Source of the DNA: Actinomycetota bacterium
GTDB lineage: Bacteria > Actinomycetota > Acidimicrobiia > Acidimicrobiales > AC-14
DNA: 64,000 nucleotides
NCBI GenBank assembly: GCA_040754375.1
Contig: JBFMCT010000009.1
Span: forward strand, 1 to 64,000
Direction of reading: 5' to 3'
In this document: piece by piece, positions 45,801 to 53,800 of the stretch
Numbering within the stretch: position 1 is the first letter of the stretch
Layout: each line of letters starts with the position of its first letter
The notes under the pieces: model-generated
The model's database searches: none
Told to the model about the DNA's origin: nothing
The model's input: only the letters and a program-made list of their open reading frames with translations
Position numbers and translations under genes: made by a program

Positions 45801-46052
45801 GAGGCCGAACGCCACGCCGTCCTCGACGAACTCGAGGTGGCCACCGGTCTCGGCGGCCGTCCCCGCCCGTTCTCCAACCATCCCGCCGAGCGGGCCCGCA
45901 AGGCGGTGGCCGGACGGGTCCGCGACGCGATCGCCAAGCTGCACCTCGTCCACCCCGAGCTGGCCGCTCACCTCGACAGCCACATCGTCACCGGCACCTA
46001 CTGCCGCTACCGGCCCGGCGACGTGCACTGGGACGTGGACGCGGGGCCCTAG
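42855..46052 (+). CDS. Large STAND-type ATPase / regulator
   Basis: 1065 residues. An AAA/STAND NTPase module opens the protein: LFGRDRPLGLLRGQLGRLV, Walker A VAGEAGVGKTTLVRAAV, Walker B VVVVLDDLQWADESSLDLLD and GHPFFVREVARL. A long helical repeat region (about 350-870) of Ala/Arg/Leu-rich TPR-like units follows, then a C-terminal domain: WHVSFEGRDATLAHSKGLAD, ISAEIDEAERNNDPGRREW and HPELAAHLDSHIVTGTYC. The last block recurs at the ends of actinobacterial ATPase regulators in place of a LuxR helix-turn-helix. Likely a signal-gated regulator; the ligand is unknown. ATG 42855 (GTG 42852 possible). Confidence 0.8.
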   Translation: MSGPPEPHLFGRDRPLGLLRGQLGRLVAGGSATIFVAGEAGVGKTTLVRAAVAEAADAGARVAWGTCVDVDGAPGYWPWSQALGGLVRLVGDEASLRAAGEDVAVLAHVVRSFGPHPRTEPTGRDRLVLMDAVGRFVGALATEAPVVVVLDDLQWADESSLDLLDFLVRSPSAGPVGVIGAYRQGELAGPVRARVSQLVGRAEHISVQGLDAAASARLVEAVTGRPVSRAAAAAIHRRTGGHPFFVREVARLMPTLDLDRTAEDGTAADGTAADGTAADGTGPVPAAVRDAIERRLAMLDEGAREVLAALAVLAGPMVVDVVAAALGMSQAAVEAAAAAAVEAGVLTGGAGREAFVHDLWRETVAAGLAPEKRAALHLALAPALERRRQRGAEVAAADLARHFTAAVGLDGPDRAVHWTLVASATDMAALAFAEAAGHVQRLRHALAAAALDIDHERLVDLLVVEADALARAGSTEAARELLGRASAMATSSAGPDRVAAVALATARLGARFASRRDEVIRPLERALAAVEGAHDVWEARVAAALARELAHSVPEDRPRAGPLSERALVLGRRSGDDATRRACLLARHDVLWAPGTGPEREAIARELAALALSAGDHDGHAEALLLLANALLEQGSSAFEAPLVECLTMLAARGQPRQRYTVVTRQACLALCRGPLEDADDLIEEAAALGARIREPDTANVRMSQRLELVRARGRPAELLAFAAEAVGHWTGAPVHAHGVAAGFSARAGDLGAARHHLAAVADLGTWRADRSYLRSVFVRELAWAAIAVDDRSLAADLLEDLVPLGPSCGVNGAVVAFAGSHAHTAGLLAAALGRSGQARDLLDQAARTYDRLGARIWAAELARHPLVGGPVTAGSGTARGAAGMDGRAVMSRRGGVWHVSFEGRDATLAHSKGLADIARLLSGHGQEVHVLDLVGSADRSGPAGDVVDRRGIDAYRRRLADISAEIDEAERNNDPGRREWAEAERHAVLDELEVATGLGGRPRPFSNHPAERARKAVAGRVRDAIAKLHLVHPELAAHLDSHIVTGTYCRYRPGDVHWDVDAGP
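43641..43700 (+). repeat. 15-bp in-frame tandem repeat in the STAND ATPase gene
   Basis: Four copies of a 15-bp unit (GCGGACGGCACCGCC, small variations) encode repeated ADGTA. They sit in a loop after the NTPase core. Length changes would stay in frame. Confidence 0.8.
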
Positions 46053-46084
46053 GCCCGTGGTCCCCGACCCGGAGAAGTGGCGTT

Positions 46085-46181
<97 letters not shown>

Positions 46182-46352
46182 AGAAGACCGGTGTCAGAGC
46201 AGAGGCGCGCGTCAGCGTCCAACTTCGGCCGGCCATCGCCCTCAAGGTGGTCGAGGGCGCCGGTTTCCGGGTCACCCAGCGCAACGCCCGGCTGCGGGCA
46301 CCGGCGTCGTGATGAGCCTGGTGGCCCCGGCCGATCGGGGCTGCTTGTGGTC

Positions 46353-46380
46353 TGTACATCGGTGTACAGAGGCGTACACT
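46353..46380. promoter_or_regulatory. Phased TACA operator of the toxin-antitoxin pair
   Basis: TGTACA occurs at 46353 and 46363, and GTACAC at 46374, so TACA cores recur every 10 bp (46355, 46365, 46375), one helical turn apart. TGTACA is itself palindromic. The array ends six bases before the antitoxin ATG and is well placed for autorepression by Phd-type antitoxin dimers. Confidence 0.55.
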
Positions 46381-46385
46381 GAGCC

Positions 46386-46679
46386 ATGGCAAAGGTGATG
46401 ACCGTAAGCGAGGCCCGGGCGGCCCTTCCGGAGATCCTCGACCGCGTCGAGGCCGGGGAGGAAGTGACGATCACGCGCCACGGCAAGGCGGCTGCCGTGG
46501 TCGTCAGGCCAGAGGCGCTGCGTACCCGGCGGGCTGACGCTGCGTTCGCTGTGGCGGAACGACTGAACGAGAGGCTCGTCGAGGGTCGCGCTCGCCCGCT
46601 CGATGCCACGCCCGGGATCAGCGAGGAGCGGGCCGAGGAGCTCATTGCCGAGGTTCGAGCGTCGCGTTCTCGCCGGTAG
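46386..46679 (+). CDS. Phd/YefM-type antitoxin
   Basis: 97 residues: VMTVSEARAALPEILDRVEA and GEEVTITRHGKAAAVVV form the Phd/YefM N-terminal DNA-binding fold, and a charged C-terminal tail (EERAEELIAEVRASRSRR) should wrap the toxin. It is followed after 12 bp by a PIN-domain toxin, the standard type II order, and preceded by a phased repeat operator. Confidence 0.88.
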   Translation: MAKVMTVSEARAALPEILDRVEAGEEVTITRHGKAAAVVVRPEALRTRRADAAFAVAERLNERLVEGRARPLDATPGISEERAEELIAEVRASRSRR

Positions 46680-46691
46680 GCCCATCGCCCG

Positions 46692-47114
46692 GTGGACGCC
46701 TTCGATGCCGACGTCCTGATCTACGCGGCCGTCGACGGGCATCCCCTTGGTCGCCGCGTAAGGGCTCTGTTCCCCAGCGCCCCTATGGAGCCATCGGACG
46801 CCTTCGCAGGGATCGGCTCGGTTCTCCTTCTTCCGGAGCTCCTGGCGAAGCCAACACGCCTCGCCGCCGTCGACGGACTGTCGAAGCTGGAGGCCCTGCT
46901 CGGCCGCCTCGACCTGTTGCCGCTCGACCGGGCCACGGCGGGCCTGGCGTCGGCCCTTGGGACCTCGTACCGGCTCGGCGCGGCCGACGCGGTGCACCTC
47001 GCGACCGCCGTGGCGGGTGGCGCCGACCGCTTCATTACCAACAACCACTCGGACTTTCCGACCTCGATTGCCGAGGTCGCGGTCGTGTACCCAGGCTCGC
47101 TTCCCGAAGCGTGA
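46692..47114 (+). CDS. PIN-domain toxin (VapC-like ribonuclease)
   Basis: 140 residues with the four acidic PIN positions: Asp in FDADVLIYAAVDGH, Glu in LLLPELLAKP, Asp in LGAADAVHLATAVAGG and Asp in FITNNHSDF. VapC toxins cut tRNA or rRNA. It starts at GTG and is paired with the Phd-type antitoxin just upstream. Confidence 0.88.
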   Translation: MDAFDADVLIYAAVDGHPLGRRVRALFPSAPMEPSDAFAGIGSVLLLPELLAKPTRLAAVDGLSKLEALLGRLDLLPLDRATAGLASALGTSYRLGAADAVHLATAVAGGADRFITNNHSDFPTSIAEVAVVYPGSLPEA

Positions 47115-47329
47115 AGTCCGGGGGTGTCGCCCGGCAACTGAGGGCGATCGACAATCCAGTTATGAACGCGACGGGCAACGCCGAGCGTACAGGCAGCAGC
47201 GAGAGCGGAGAGGATGCCCAGACAGGCGGCTATCGCGCGCCTGTGAACGCGACGGTTTGCCCGGTCGGAGGCCGCCGCGGCGTCAGGCGTTCATGAGTGC
47301 TATTCGGCCCGGACCAGCCCGTTTACCTG

Positions 47330-47404
47330 TCGGGGAGGGGGGATTTGAACCCCCGGCCTCAGCGTCCCGAACGCTGCGCGCTAACCAAGCTGCGCCACTC
47401 CCCG
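47330..47404 (-). tRNA. tRNA-Pro (CGG)
   Basis: Minus strand, 75 nt: acceptor CGGGGAG/CTCCCCG with discriminator A, a D-arm GCGCAGCTTGG-type start, anticodon stem CAGCG/CGCTG around TTCGGGA (anticodon CGG) and T-arm GGGTTCAAATCCC. CCA not encoded. The gap 47115-47329 before it holds only a repeated GAACGCGACGG and no gene. Confidence 0.95.
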
Positions 47405-47416
47405 GCGATGGTGATG

Positions 47417-47839
47417 CTACCGGGCCGGGAGGGCCACGGTTACGGGCCGATAGGCCTCGTCCTCGTAGGTGCCGCCGGCCAGGAGGGCCTCTACGGCCCG
47501 GGCCAGACGGAACGGGTCGAGGGGCTTCACCACGAAGCCCTCGGCCTCGGAGCGGCGGGCCAGGAAAACGTCGGCCCGGCGGTCGAGCAGCATGAGCACC
47601 GGGACGTGGGGGAGCCGGTCGGCCCCCTCCTCCAGGCGCAGGTCCAAGGTGGTGGCCATGCCGCCCATCTTGCCGATCTGCAGGTCGCAGATCAGAAGGT
47701 CAGGGGCCTGGCGGTCGACTTCGGCCCGCACGTGGGCGCCCCGGGTGACCTCCCGCACCTCCGTGCCCGGACCGTCGAGGACGGCTCGCAGCTCGGCCCG
47801 TACCGAGGCGGAGTCGCTCGCTATCAGCACGTCGGGCAC
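47417..47839 (-). CDS. Stand-alone response-regulator receiver domain
   Basis: 140 residues from GTG 47839: PDVLIASDSASVRAELRAVL, phosphorylation site Asp52 in LLICDLQIGKMGG, and the conserved Lys in GFVVKPLDPF. One of the two usual N-terminal acidic residues is Ser (ASD). No output domain follows. A STAS-domain gene is divergent 73 bp away, so the two may form a small signalling pair. Confidence 0.8.
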   Translation of the reverse strand: MPDVLIASDSASVRAELRAVLDGPGTEVREVTRGAHVRAEVDRQAPDLLICDLQIGKMGGMATTLDLRLEEGADRLPHVPVLMLLDRRADVFLARRSEAEGFVVKPLDPFRLARAVEALLAGGTYEDEAYRPVTVALPAR

Positions 47840-47912
47840 GCCCCCGAGCGTAGCGGGCGAGCGGGTTGGGTAGCATCCGAGTTCGTCCGGGTCCCTGAGC
47901 GGGGAGAAGTAG

Positions 47913-48266
47913 TTGCTCCACATCCAGCTCGAGGAGCGTGACGGGTACACGATCTGCCGCCCGGTTGGTGAGCTCGACGCCTACACGGTCGGGCAGTTCC
48001 GGGAGTCCCTGGCGGAGCTGGCGACCCGTCCCAAGCTCCTCATCGACATGTCCGAGGTGCCGTTCGTCGACTCGGCTGGCCTCGGCGCGCTGATCGGGGG
48101 CATCCGCCGCTCTCGGGAGGTGGGCGGCGACGTGGCCGTATGCTGCAACCGGCCGACCCTGGTGCGCCTCCTGCACACGACCGGGTTCGATCGCATCGTG
48201 ACCGTGGCCGACACCATCGAGGAGGCGGCCCGCTCCCTCGACGGCGGCGGCGAACCCGCGCTCTAG
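47913..48266 (+). CDS. STAS-domain anti-sigma factor antagonist
   Basis: 117 residues: YTICRPVGELDAYTVGQFRE and IDMSEVPFVDSAGLGALIGG are the SpoIIAA/RsbV signature, with Ser54 as the expected phosphorylation site. Such proteins release a sigma factor when dephosphorylated. Start is TTG 47913 behind GGGGAG. No partner kinase lies in the window. It overlaps the convergent ArsA-type gene by four bases. Confidence 0.9.
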   Translation: MLHIQLEERDGYTICRPVGELDAYTVGQFRESLAELATRPKLLIDMSEVPFVDSAGLGALIGGIRRSREVGGDVAVCCNRPTLVRLLHTTGFDRIVTVADTIEEAARSLDGGGEPAL

Positions 48267-49378
48267 CCCCCTCCTCCGACGAAGCGGCCGACGGCGGCCA
48301 AGCCGTCGATGTCGTGTACGTCGGTGCCCAGCAGCGGCACCCGCACGACCGGTCCGGGTTCGACCCGCCGCACCAGTCCTGCGATCTCGGCCTCCTCGGC
48401 GTCGGCCAAGGTGTGCAGGTCGGCCAGGTTGGCCCACAGCGCCCCCAGGGGCGTACCCGCCAGCGAGCGGGCCCGTTCGCGGTCGGCCTCGGGCGTCCAC
48501 GTCTCTCCGAACCGGGGCTGCATGCGGTTGATCACCAGCCCTTGGACGGGGATATCGGCCTCGGCCAGCTTGTCGGCGAAGTACTCGGCCTCCGAGGCTG
48601 CGTCCCGCCGGGGAGAGGCCACCACCACGAAGGCGGTCGTGGGGTCGGTCATCAGGTCGAGCACGCCCTGGGCACGGTCGCGGAACCCGTCCTCCATCCC
48701 CTCGAAGGCCTGGAAGAAGGCGATGGCGTCGCTCACCACCTGGCCGCCGACGGTCTTGGAGACGGTGCGCAGGAAGGTCTGGGCGGCGGCGTTGACCGCT
48801 TTGATCCCCACCCGGGTCGGCAGCATGAGGAGCCGGAAGATCCGGTTGTCGAGGAACCGGGTCAGCCGCCGGGGGGCGTCGACGAAGTCGAGGGCGTTGC
48901 GCGTCGGGGGGGTGTCGACCACGATCAGGTCGTAGCCGCCCTCGGCGTAGAGCTCGTAGAGGGTCTCCATGGCCATGTACTCCTGGGTGCCCGACAGCGC
49001 CCCGGCGATGTTGCGGTAGAAGCGGTTGGCCAGGATGGCCTCGGCCTGGCCGGGATGGGGGGCGTACTTGCGCACAAGGGCGTCGAAGGTGCTCTTGGGG
49101 TCGAGCATGAGCGCCCACAGCTCCCCGGGCCACGGGCCCTCGACCCGGTGCGGGGTGTCGGGCAAGGAGTCCATGCCCAGGGCGTCGGACAGCCGCCGGG
49201 CGGGGTCGACGGTCACCACGATGGAGCGCCGGCCGTCGGCTGCCCCCTGGACGGCCAGGGCGGCCGAGATCGTCGTCTTGCCCACGCCGCCCGGCCCGCA
49301 GCACACGACCACCGCCGACTGGGCCACCAGCTCAGCCAGCGTCCCCGCCCCCGCCGGGACCTCGTCGGTGGGGGTCAC
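48263..49378 (-). CDS. ArsA/GET3-family ATPase, second of the pair
   Basis: 371 residues: P-loop CCGPGGVGKTTISAALAVQG, DPARRLSDALG (switch region), VVDTPPTRNALDFVDAP and VINRMQPRFGETW. These are the features of ArsA-related ATPases that move membrane proteins or metals. Actinobacteria typically carry two in tandem without ars genes; their function there is unclear. GTG start overlaps the stop of the upstream paralogue. Confidence 0.88.
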   Translation of the reverse strand: MTPTDEVPAGAGTLAELVAQSAVVVCCGPGGVGKTTISAALAVQGAADGRRSIVVTVDPARRLSDALGMDSLPDTPHRVEGPWPGELWALMLDPKSTFDALVRKYAPHPGQAEAILANRFYRNIAGALSGTQEYMAMETLYELYAEGGYDLIVVDTPPTRNALDFVDAPRRLTRFLDNRIFRLLMLPTRVGIKAVNAAAQTFLRTVSKTVGGQVVSDAIAFFQAFEGMEDGFRDRAQGVLDLMTDPTTAFVVVASPRRDAASEAEYFADKLAEADIPVQGLVINRMQPRFGETWTPEADRERARSLAGTPLGALWANLADLHTLADAEEAEIAGLVRRVEPGPVVRVPLLGTDVHDIDGLAAVGRFVGGGG

Positions 49379-50328
49379 AGCCCCGACACCGACGCTTCCA
49401 GGGCCCGGGCCAGCACGGCCAGGTCGGTGGGGCCGACTTCGGAGGTGAACAGGGCGGGGAGCCGCAGCTGGGGGAGGGGGAGGGCCGAGGCCAGGCGGTC
49501 CACTTGCTCGGCCTGCAGGGCCTGGCGGGCCGAGCGGAAGCGGGCCGCCTGCCGTAGGGCCTCGGCCTCCCCGGGCCGCAGCCCCACGCCAGCCTCGGCG
49601 GCCGCCTGCTCGGGGTCGACGTCGAGGCCCTCCAGCACCGGGTAGAGCCCGTTGACGACCACCGGGCCGAGGTCGATGCCGACCTTGTCCTCCAGCGTGA
49701 ACGCCGTCTCGACCACCTCGTTCACCGGCGTCTCCTCGGGCAGGGTCACCAGCAGCACCCGGCAGCGGGCCGGGTCGGTGAGCATGGTGAGCACGTCCTC
49801 GGCCTGCTGGCGGATGGGCCCGACCGAGACCGTGTCGAGCAGCGACCGGGCGCTCAACAGGAAGGTGACGGCGTGGCCCGCGGCCGGGGCGTCGAGCACG
49901 ATCAGGTCGGCGGCTTTGCGCAGCTCCAGCTGCTTGACCTTGCCCAGCAGCAGGATGTCCTTGATGCCGGGGGCGGCCGTGGCCACGACGTCGATGGTCC
50001 CTGACCTGGTCAGACGCTTGGAGATGCGGGTCAGGCCGTGCTCGTCGAGGTACTCCAGCAGGGCCTCGTCGGGGGTCAGGGTGCGGGCCCGGACCCCGGG
50101 CGCCAGCACTTGGTCGCCGTAGGCCAGGGGGTCGGCCCCGAAGGCCGCGGCCAGCCCGTGCTTGCCCTCGATCTCGACCACGAGGGTCGACAATCCGAGC
50201 CCGGACGCCATGGTGGCGAGGGCCGCGGAGACTGTCGTTTTGCCGACGCCGCCCTTCCCGGCCACGATGACTACCCGGGTTTGGGCGCAGAACTCACGAG
50301 GATCCAACCATCCCCCTGCACACTTCAC
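49375..50328 (-). CDS. ArsA/GET3-family ATPase, first of the pair
   Basis: 317 residues with VVIVAGKGGVGKTTVSAALA, VEIEGKHGLAAAFGA and VLDAPAAGHAVTFLLSARSL. It lacks arsenite-binding cysteines in the usual place. Paired with the downstream paralogue by a four-base overlap; the two likely form a heterodimer or act in series. GTG 50328 chosen; it is divergent from the NfeD-like gene with only 11 bp between starts. Confidence 0.88.
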   Translation of the reverse strand: MKCAGGWLDPREFCAQTRVVIVAGKGGVGKTTVSAALATMASGLGLSTLVVEIEGKHGLAAAFGADPLAYGDQVLAPGVRARTLTPDEALLEYLDEHGLTRISKRLTRSGTIDVVATAAPGIKDILLLGKVKQLELRKAADLIVLDAPAAGHAVTFLLSARSLLDTVSVGPIRQQAEDVLTMLTDPARCRVLLVTLPEETPVNEVVETAFTLEDKVGIDLGPVVVNGLYPVLEGLDVDPEQAAAEAGVGLRPGEAEALRQAARFRSARQALQAEQVDRLASALPLPQLRLPALFTSEVGPTDLAVLARALEASVSGL

Positions 50329-50339
50329 GCAAGAGCGTA

Positions 50340-51626
50340 GTGATCATCGCTCTCCTTCTCGGCATGGTCCTGGCCATGCCGGGCGCCGCCGCGCAGTCGA
50401 CGACGACGCCGGCCGGGGCCCCCGCCACCGACCTACCGGCCGGTCCGCCCCCCCCGCCGGTGGACGTGATCCAGGTGTCGGGCCGCATCGACGGCATCGT
50501 CGCCGACTTCATCGAGCGGTCGGTGGAGTCCTCGGCCCGCGACGGCAGCCAGGCCCTGGTCATCCAGCTCGACACCCCCGGGAGCGTGCTGTCGGACGGT
50601 CGGATGGACCGGCTGCTGGAGCGGTTGCGGGCCAGCGCCGTCCCGGTCATGGTGTGGGTCGGCCCCAGCGGGTCACGGGCCTACGGCCAGCCGGTGAGGC
50701 TGCTGCGGGTGGCGGCCGTCTCGGGGATGGCCAACGGGGCCGACATCGGGCGCCTGCGGGGGGACTGCCCCGAGTGCCCGCCCGGGGACCCGCTGCTCGA
50801 CCGCAGCCGCCTGTCGGCTTCGGGGGCCTCGAGCCGCCAGGCGGTCGACGTGGTCACTCCCACCCTCGGGGACTTCATCGTCGAGCTCCACGGCCGGGAG
50901 ATCGCCGGGCGGACGCTGGAGACGGCCCGGGTGGTCGAGCGGGGCGACCAGCCCCGGCGCGAGCCCATCGCCCAGGTCCGCTTCGCCAAGCTCGACCTGG
51001 TGGAGCGGGTGCTGCACGCCACGTCGAACCCCTCGGTGGCCCTGCTCCTGCTCGTCCTGGGCCTGCTGCTGATCCTCTTCGAGTTCTACTCCGTGGGGGT
51101 TGGCCTGGCCGGGCTGACGGGCGCGGCCTGCGTGGTCATGAGCGCCTACGGCCTAGGGGCCCTGGGGGCCACACCTCTCGGCCTGGCCCTGGTGGCCATC
51201 GGCGTGTTCGGTTTCGCCGTCGACGTGCAGGCGGGCGCGCCCCGGGTGTGGACGGCCATCGGTACCGTCAGCCTCCTGGCTGGTTCCTGGTGGATCTTCC
51301 CCGCGGACCGGCGGGTGCCCGTGCTGGCCCTGATCGCCATCGTCGCGGGCACCGTTTTGTTCGCCGTGCGGGGGATGGCCTCGATGGTCCGCTCCCGCTT
51401 CTCGACGCCCACCATCGGGCGGGAATCGATGATCGGCGAGGCGGCGGTGGCCACGACGGCCATCAACCCCGAAGGCATGGTCGGGCTCCGGGGGGCCTTG
51501 TGGCGGGCCAGGGTAAGCCGGGTTACCCCCATCGAGCCCGGGGACCGGGTCAAGGTGGTCGCCATTGACGGTCTCGTGCTCGAGGTTGCCCCCGACGAGC
51601 GCCCCCCGGAGCCGACCGCTACGTAG
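50340..51626 (+). CDS. NfeD-like membrane protein, protease site degraded
   Basis: 428 residues: signal peptide, a ClpP-like extracytoplasmic domain (VDVIQVSGRIDGIVADFIER, ALVIQLDTPGSVLSDG), several membrane helices (about 225-355) and a C-terminal NfeD OB-fold (IGEAAVATTAINPEGMVGLR ... GDRVKVVAIDGLVLEV). NfeD proteases carry Ser in an AASAG loop after the V-x-P-x-G segment; here that place reads GPSGSRAYGQP, so the nucleophile is missing. It may have become a scaffold for membrane quality control. GTG start. Confidence 0.8.
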   Translation: MIIALLLGMVLAMPGAAAQSTTTPAGAPATDLPAGPPPPPVDVIQVSGRIDGIVADFIERSVESSARDGSQALVIQLDTPGSVLSDGRMDRLLERLRASAVPVMVWVGPSGSRAYGQPVRLLRVAAVSGMANGADIGRLRGDCPECPPGDPLLDRSRLSASGASSRQAVDVVTPTLGDFIVELHGREIAGRTLETARVVERGDQPRREPIAQVRFAKLDLVERVLHATSNPSVALLLLVLGLLLILFEFYSVGVGLAGLTGAACVVMSAYGLGALGATPLGLALVAIGVFGFAVDVQAGAPRVWTAIGTVSLLAGSWWIFPADRRVPVLALIAIVAGTVLFAVRGMASMVRSRFSTPTIGRESMIGEAAVATTAINPEGMVGLRGALWRARVSRVTPIEPGDRVKVVAIDGLVLEVAPDERPPEPTAT

Positions 51627-51691
51627 GGCGTTGAAGCATCCGCGAGCGGTGACGCCCGCACCTACCTGCGGCGATGCCCAAAAAGAACCCC

Positions 51692-51720
51692 TTGTAGAGG
51701 GCCGTTCACGGCGGTAACTT
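51692..51720 (+). promoter_or_regulatory. Candidate promoter of the WhiB gene
   Basis: TTGTAG (51692-51697) and TAACTT (51715-51720) are separated by exactly 17 bp, a fair match to actinobacterial -35/-10 elements, 26 bp upstream of the WhiB start. Confidence 0.4.
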
Positions 51721-51745
51721 TCCTTGACCGGACCGAGGGGGCCAG

Positions 51746-52012
51746 TTGAGAAGCCAGAGGGCCGAAGAGCTATGGCAAGAGCGCGCCGCTTGTAAAGGGC
51801 CGCAGGCCGAAGTCTTCTTCCCACCGCCGCATCTTGAGCGAAAGGACGAGCGGGAGCTGCGGGAGCGGCGCGCCAAGGCGATCTGCGCCACGTGCCCGGT
51901 CCGCCGTCCCTGCCTCGACTACGCGCTCCGTATCCGCGAGCCGCACGGCATCTGGGGCGGTCTCAACGAGCTCGAGCGCAAGCAGCTCATCCCCGCTCGC
52001 CCGGCGGGCTGA
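51746..52012 (+). CDS. WhiB-family iron-sulfur transcription factor
   Basis: 88 residues with the four cluster cysteines C16, C47, C50 and C56 (C-x-x-C-x5-C) and the GIWGGL turn followed by a basic segment. WhiB proteins are confined to actinobacteria and their phages; they bind a 4Fe-4S cluster and the primary sigma factor. TTG 51746 is the likely start. Together with the convergent selB gene this is a short, self-contained unit. Confidence 0.92.
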   Translation: MRSQRAEELWQERAACKGPQAEVFFPPPHLERKDERELRERRAKAICATCPVRRPCLDYALRIREPHGIWGGLNELERKQLIPARPAG

Positions 52013-52027
52013 GCTTCCCACCTCCGC

Positions 52028-53800
52028 TCACCTGTCCCCGGCGACCCGTGGCAGGCGGGGGCCGCCGATGCGGAAGTCGCCCCGACGGCGGGTCACGCCG
52101 TCCGAGTCGAGCCGGTTGAGCAGCGGTAGTGCGTACTTGCGGGACGTGCCTAGCGCCTCGCGGACCTGGGCGACCGTGACCCCCTCGGGATCGGCCGCCA
52201 GCAACCCGGCCACCACCCGGGCGGCGGCGTCGAGGGCGGCCGGCGCGAAGTAGCACCCGTCCTGCGCCACGACCAGCCCGCGGCGGACGAGCTCGTGCAG
52301 CTCGGCCTTGCTCACCCCGGCCGGGTCGGGGGGGGTGAACAGGTCGGCGGCCAGGGCGGCGACGTAAGGGTGGGACGCCAGTGGGTCCACCGCGCCGGCC
52401 AGCCGGGCCCGGCCGGCCTCGACGACCACGCCCTCGATCAGTCCCAGGGCGGCCCGCTCGTTCTCGGTCAGTGTGGCCTGGTCGAGGCCCAGGGGCCCGG
52501 CCGCCTCGACCGCGGCGCGGACCCGTTGCCTGGTGGCGGCCATGGCCTTGTCGGCGACCACCCAGCGCCCGACCGTGGCCGGCCGGCGTTCGCCGGTGAC
52601 GCGCTCCAGCTCGTCGGCGTCGACCCAGCCCCGCTCCTCGATGACCCGGTCGACCGACAGCGACGGCCGGGCCTTGGCCGCCGAGCGGACGGGGGCCACG
52701 TCGAGCACCACCCCACCTCCCACCGTCTCGTCCCGCCCGCTCTCGCGCAGCACGTAGCGGTCGCCGGGGAGCAGCGGGACGCGAACGGGCAGGTGTAGGC
52801 GGACGTAGCCCTCCTCGCCGGGCAGGATGGCGTCGTCCACCAGGACCCGCAGCCGCACGGGGTGCTCGCCCGAGCCGATGTAGGCCTGGTAGGCACCCCG
52901 CTGGCTGACCTCGTGGTCGAGGCTGGCCAGCACGGCCAGCGAGGCGTCGACGGTGCGGGTGGGCTGCCACTGGTCGGGCCGAACGACGGCGTGGCCCCGA
53001 GCCAGGTCGTCGTGGGAGAGCCCCGTCAGGTTGACGGCCACCCGGCTCCCGGGCAGCACCGAGGTGCGGGCCCGCTGGAGGCTCTGGAGGCCCCGTACCC
53101 GGGCCGGGCGGCCCAGGGGCACTACGACCACCTCGTCGTCGACGGCCAGCGACCCTCCCGTGAGCGTGCCCGTCACCACCGTCCCCGAGCCTTTGGCCGC
53201 GAAGACCCGGTCGACCCACAGCCGGGGCCGGCCCCGGTCGGCTGCGAACGGGGTGGACGCCACCAGCCGGTCGAGGGCTTGGCGCAGCTCGTCGAGGCCC
53301 CGGCCCGTGGGAGCGTCGACCTCGACGACCTCGGCCTTGTCGAGGAACGTGCCCTCGACGGCCTCGGCGATCTCCAGGCGGGCCAGCTCGCGGTCGTCGT
53401 CGTCGACGAGGCCCACCTTGGTCAGCGCTACCAGCCCGTGGCGGACGCCCAGCACTTCCAAGATGCGCAGGTGCTCCTCGGACTGGGGCTTCCACCCCTC
53501 GGTGGCGGCCACCACGAACATGCAGGCGTCCACCGCCCCAGCCCCGGCCAGCATGTTCTTGAGGAACCGGACGTGGCCGGGCACGTCGACGAACGCGATC
53601 TGGGCCCCCGAGGGCAGCGAGGTCCAGGCGAACCCCAGGTCGATGGTCAGGCCCCGAGCCTTCTCCTCGGCGAAACGGTCCGGGTCCATCCCCGTGAGCG
53701 CCATGACCAGCGTCGACTTGCCGTGGTCGACGTGGCCGGCCGTGGCCACCACGTGCATGGCCTCGCCGCCGGCGGTGCCCGCGGGCGCAGTGGCCGTCAT
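52028..53800 (-). CDS. selB: Selenocysteine-specific elongation factor SelB
   Basis: 590 residues: GTPase domain with ATAGHVDHGKSTLVMAL, switch region DLGFAWTSLPSG, DVPGHVRFLKNML and ALTKVGL (NKxD-like), two beta-barrel domains, and a C-terminal winged-helix set (GVSKAELHELVRRGLVVAQ, GTSRKYALPLLNRLDSDGVT) that binds the SECIS RNA. This domain order is unique to SelB. ATG 53800 overlaps the selA stop (ATGA). A second ATG at residue 15 gives the more usual MHVVATAGHVDHG start. Confidence 0.94.
   Translation of the reverse strand: MTATAPAGTAGGEAMHVVATAGHVDHGKSTLVMALTGMDPDRFAEEKARGLTIDLGFAWTSLPSGAQIAFVDVPGHVRFLKNMLAGAGAVDACMFVVAATEGWKPQSEEHLRILEVLGVRHGLVALTKVGLVDDDDRELARLEIAEAVEGTFLDKAEVVEVDAPTGRGLDELRQALDRLVASTPFAADRGRPRLWVDRVFAAKGSGTVVTGTLTGGSLAVDDEVVVVPLGRPARVRGLQSLQRARTSVLPGSRVAVNLTGLSHDDLARGHAVVRPDQWQPTRTVDASLAVLASLDHEVSQRGAYQAYIGSGEHPVRLRVLVDDAILPGEEGYVRLHLPVRVPLLPGDRYVLRESGRDETVGGGVVLDVAPVRSAAKARPSLSVDRVIEERGWVDADELERVTGERRPATVGRWVVADKAMAATRQRVRAAVEAAGPLGLDQATLTENERAALGLIEGVVVEAGRARLAGAVDPLASHPYVAALAADLFTPPDPAGVSKAELHELVRRGLVVAQDGCYFAPAALDAAARVVAGLLAADPEGVTVAQVREALGTSRKYALPLLNRLDSDGVTRRRGDFRIGGPRLPRVAGDR

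Noticed and set aside
47115-47329. Repeated GAACGCGACGG and a 61-codon open frame
   Set aside because: Only two 11-bp copies and no CRISPR-like regular spacing; the open frame has no motif or ribosome-binding site.
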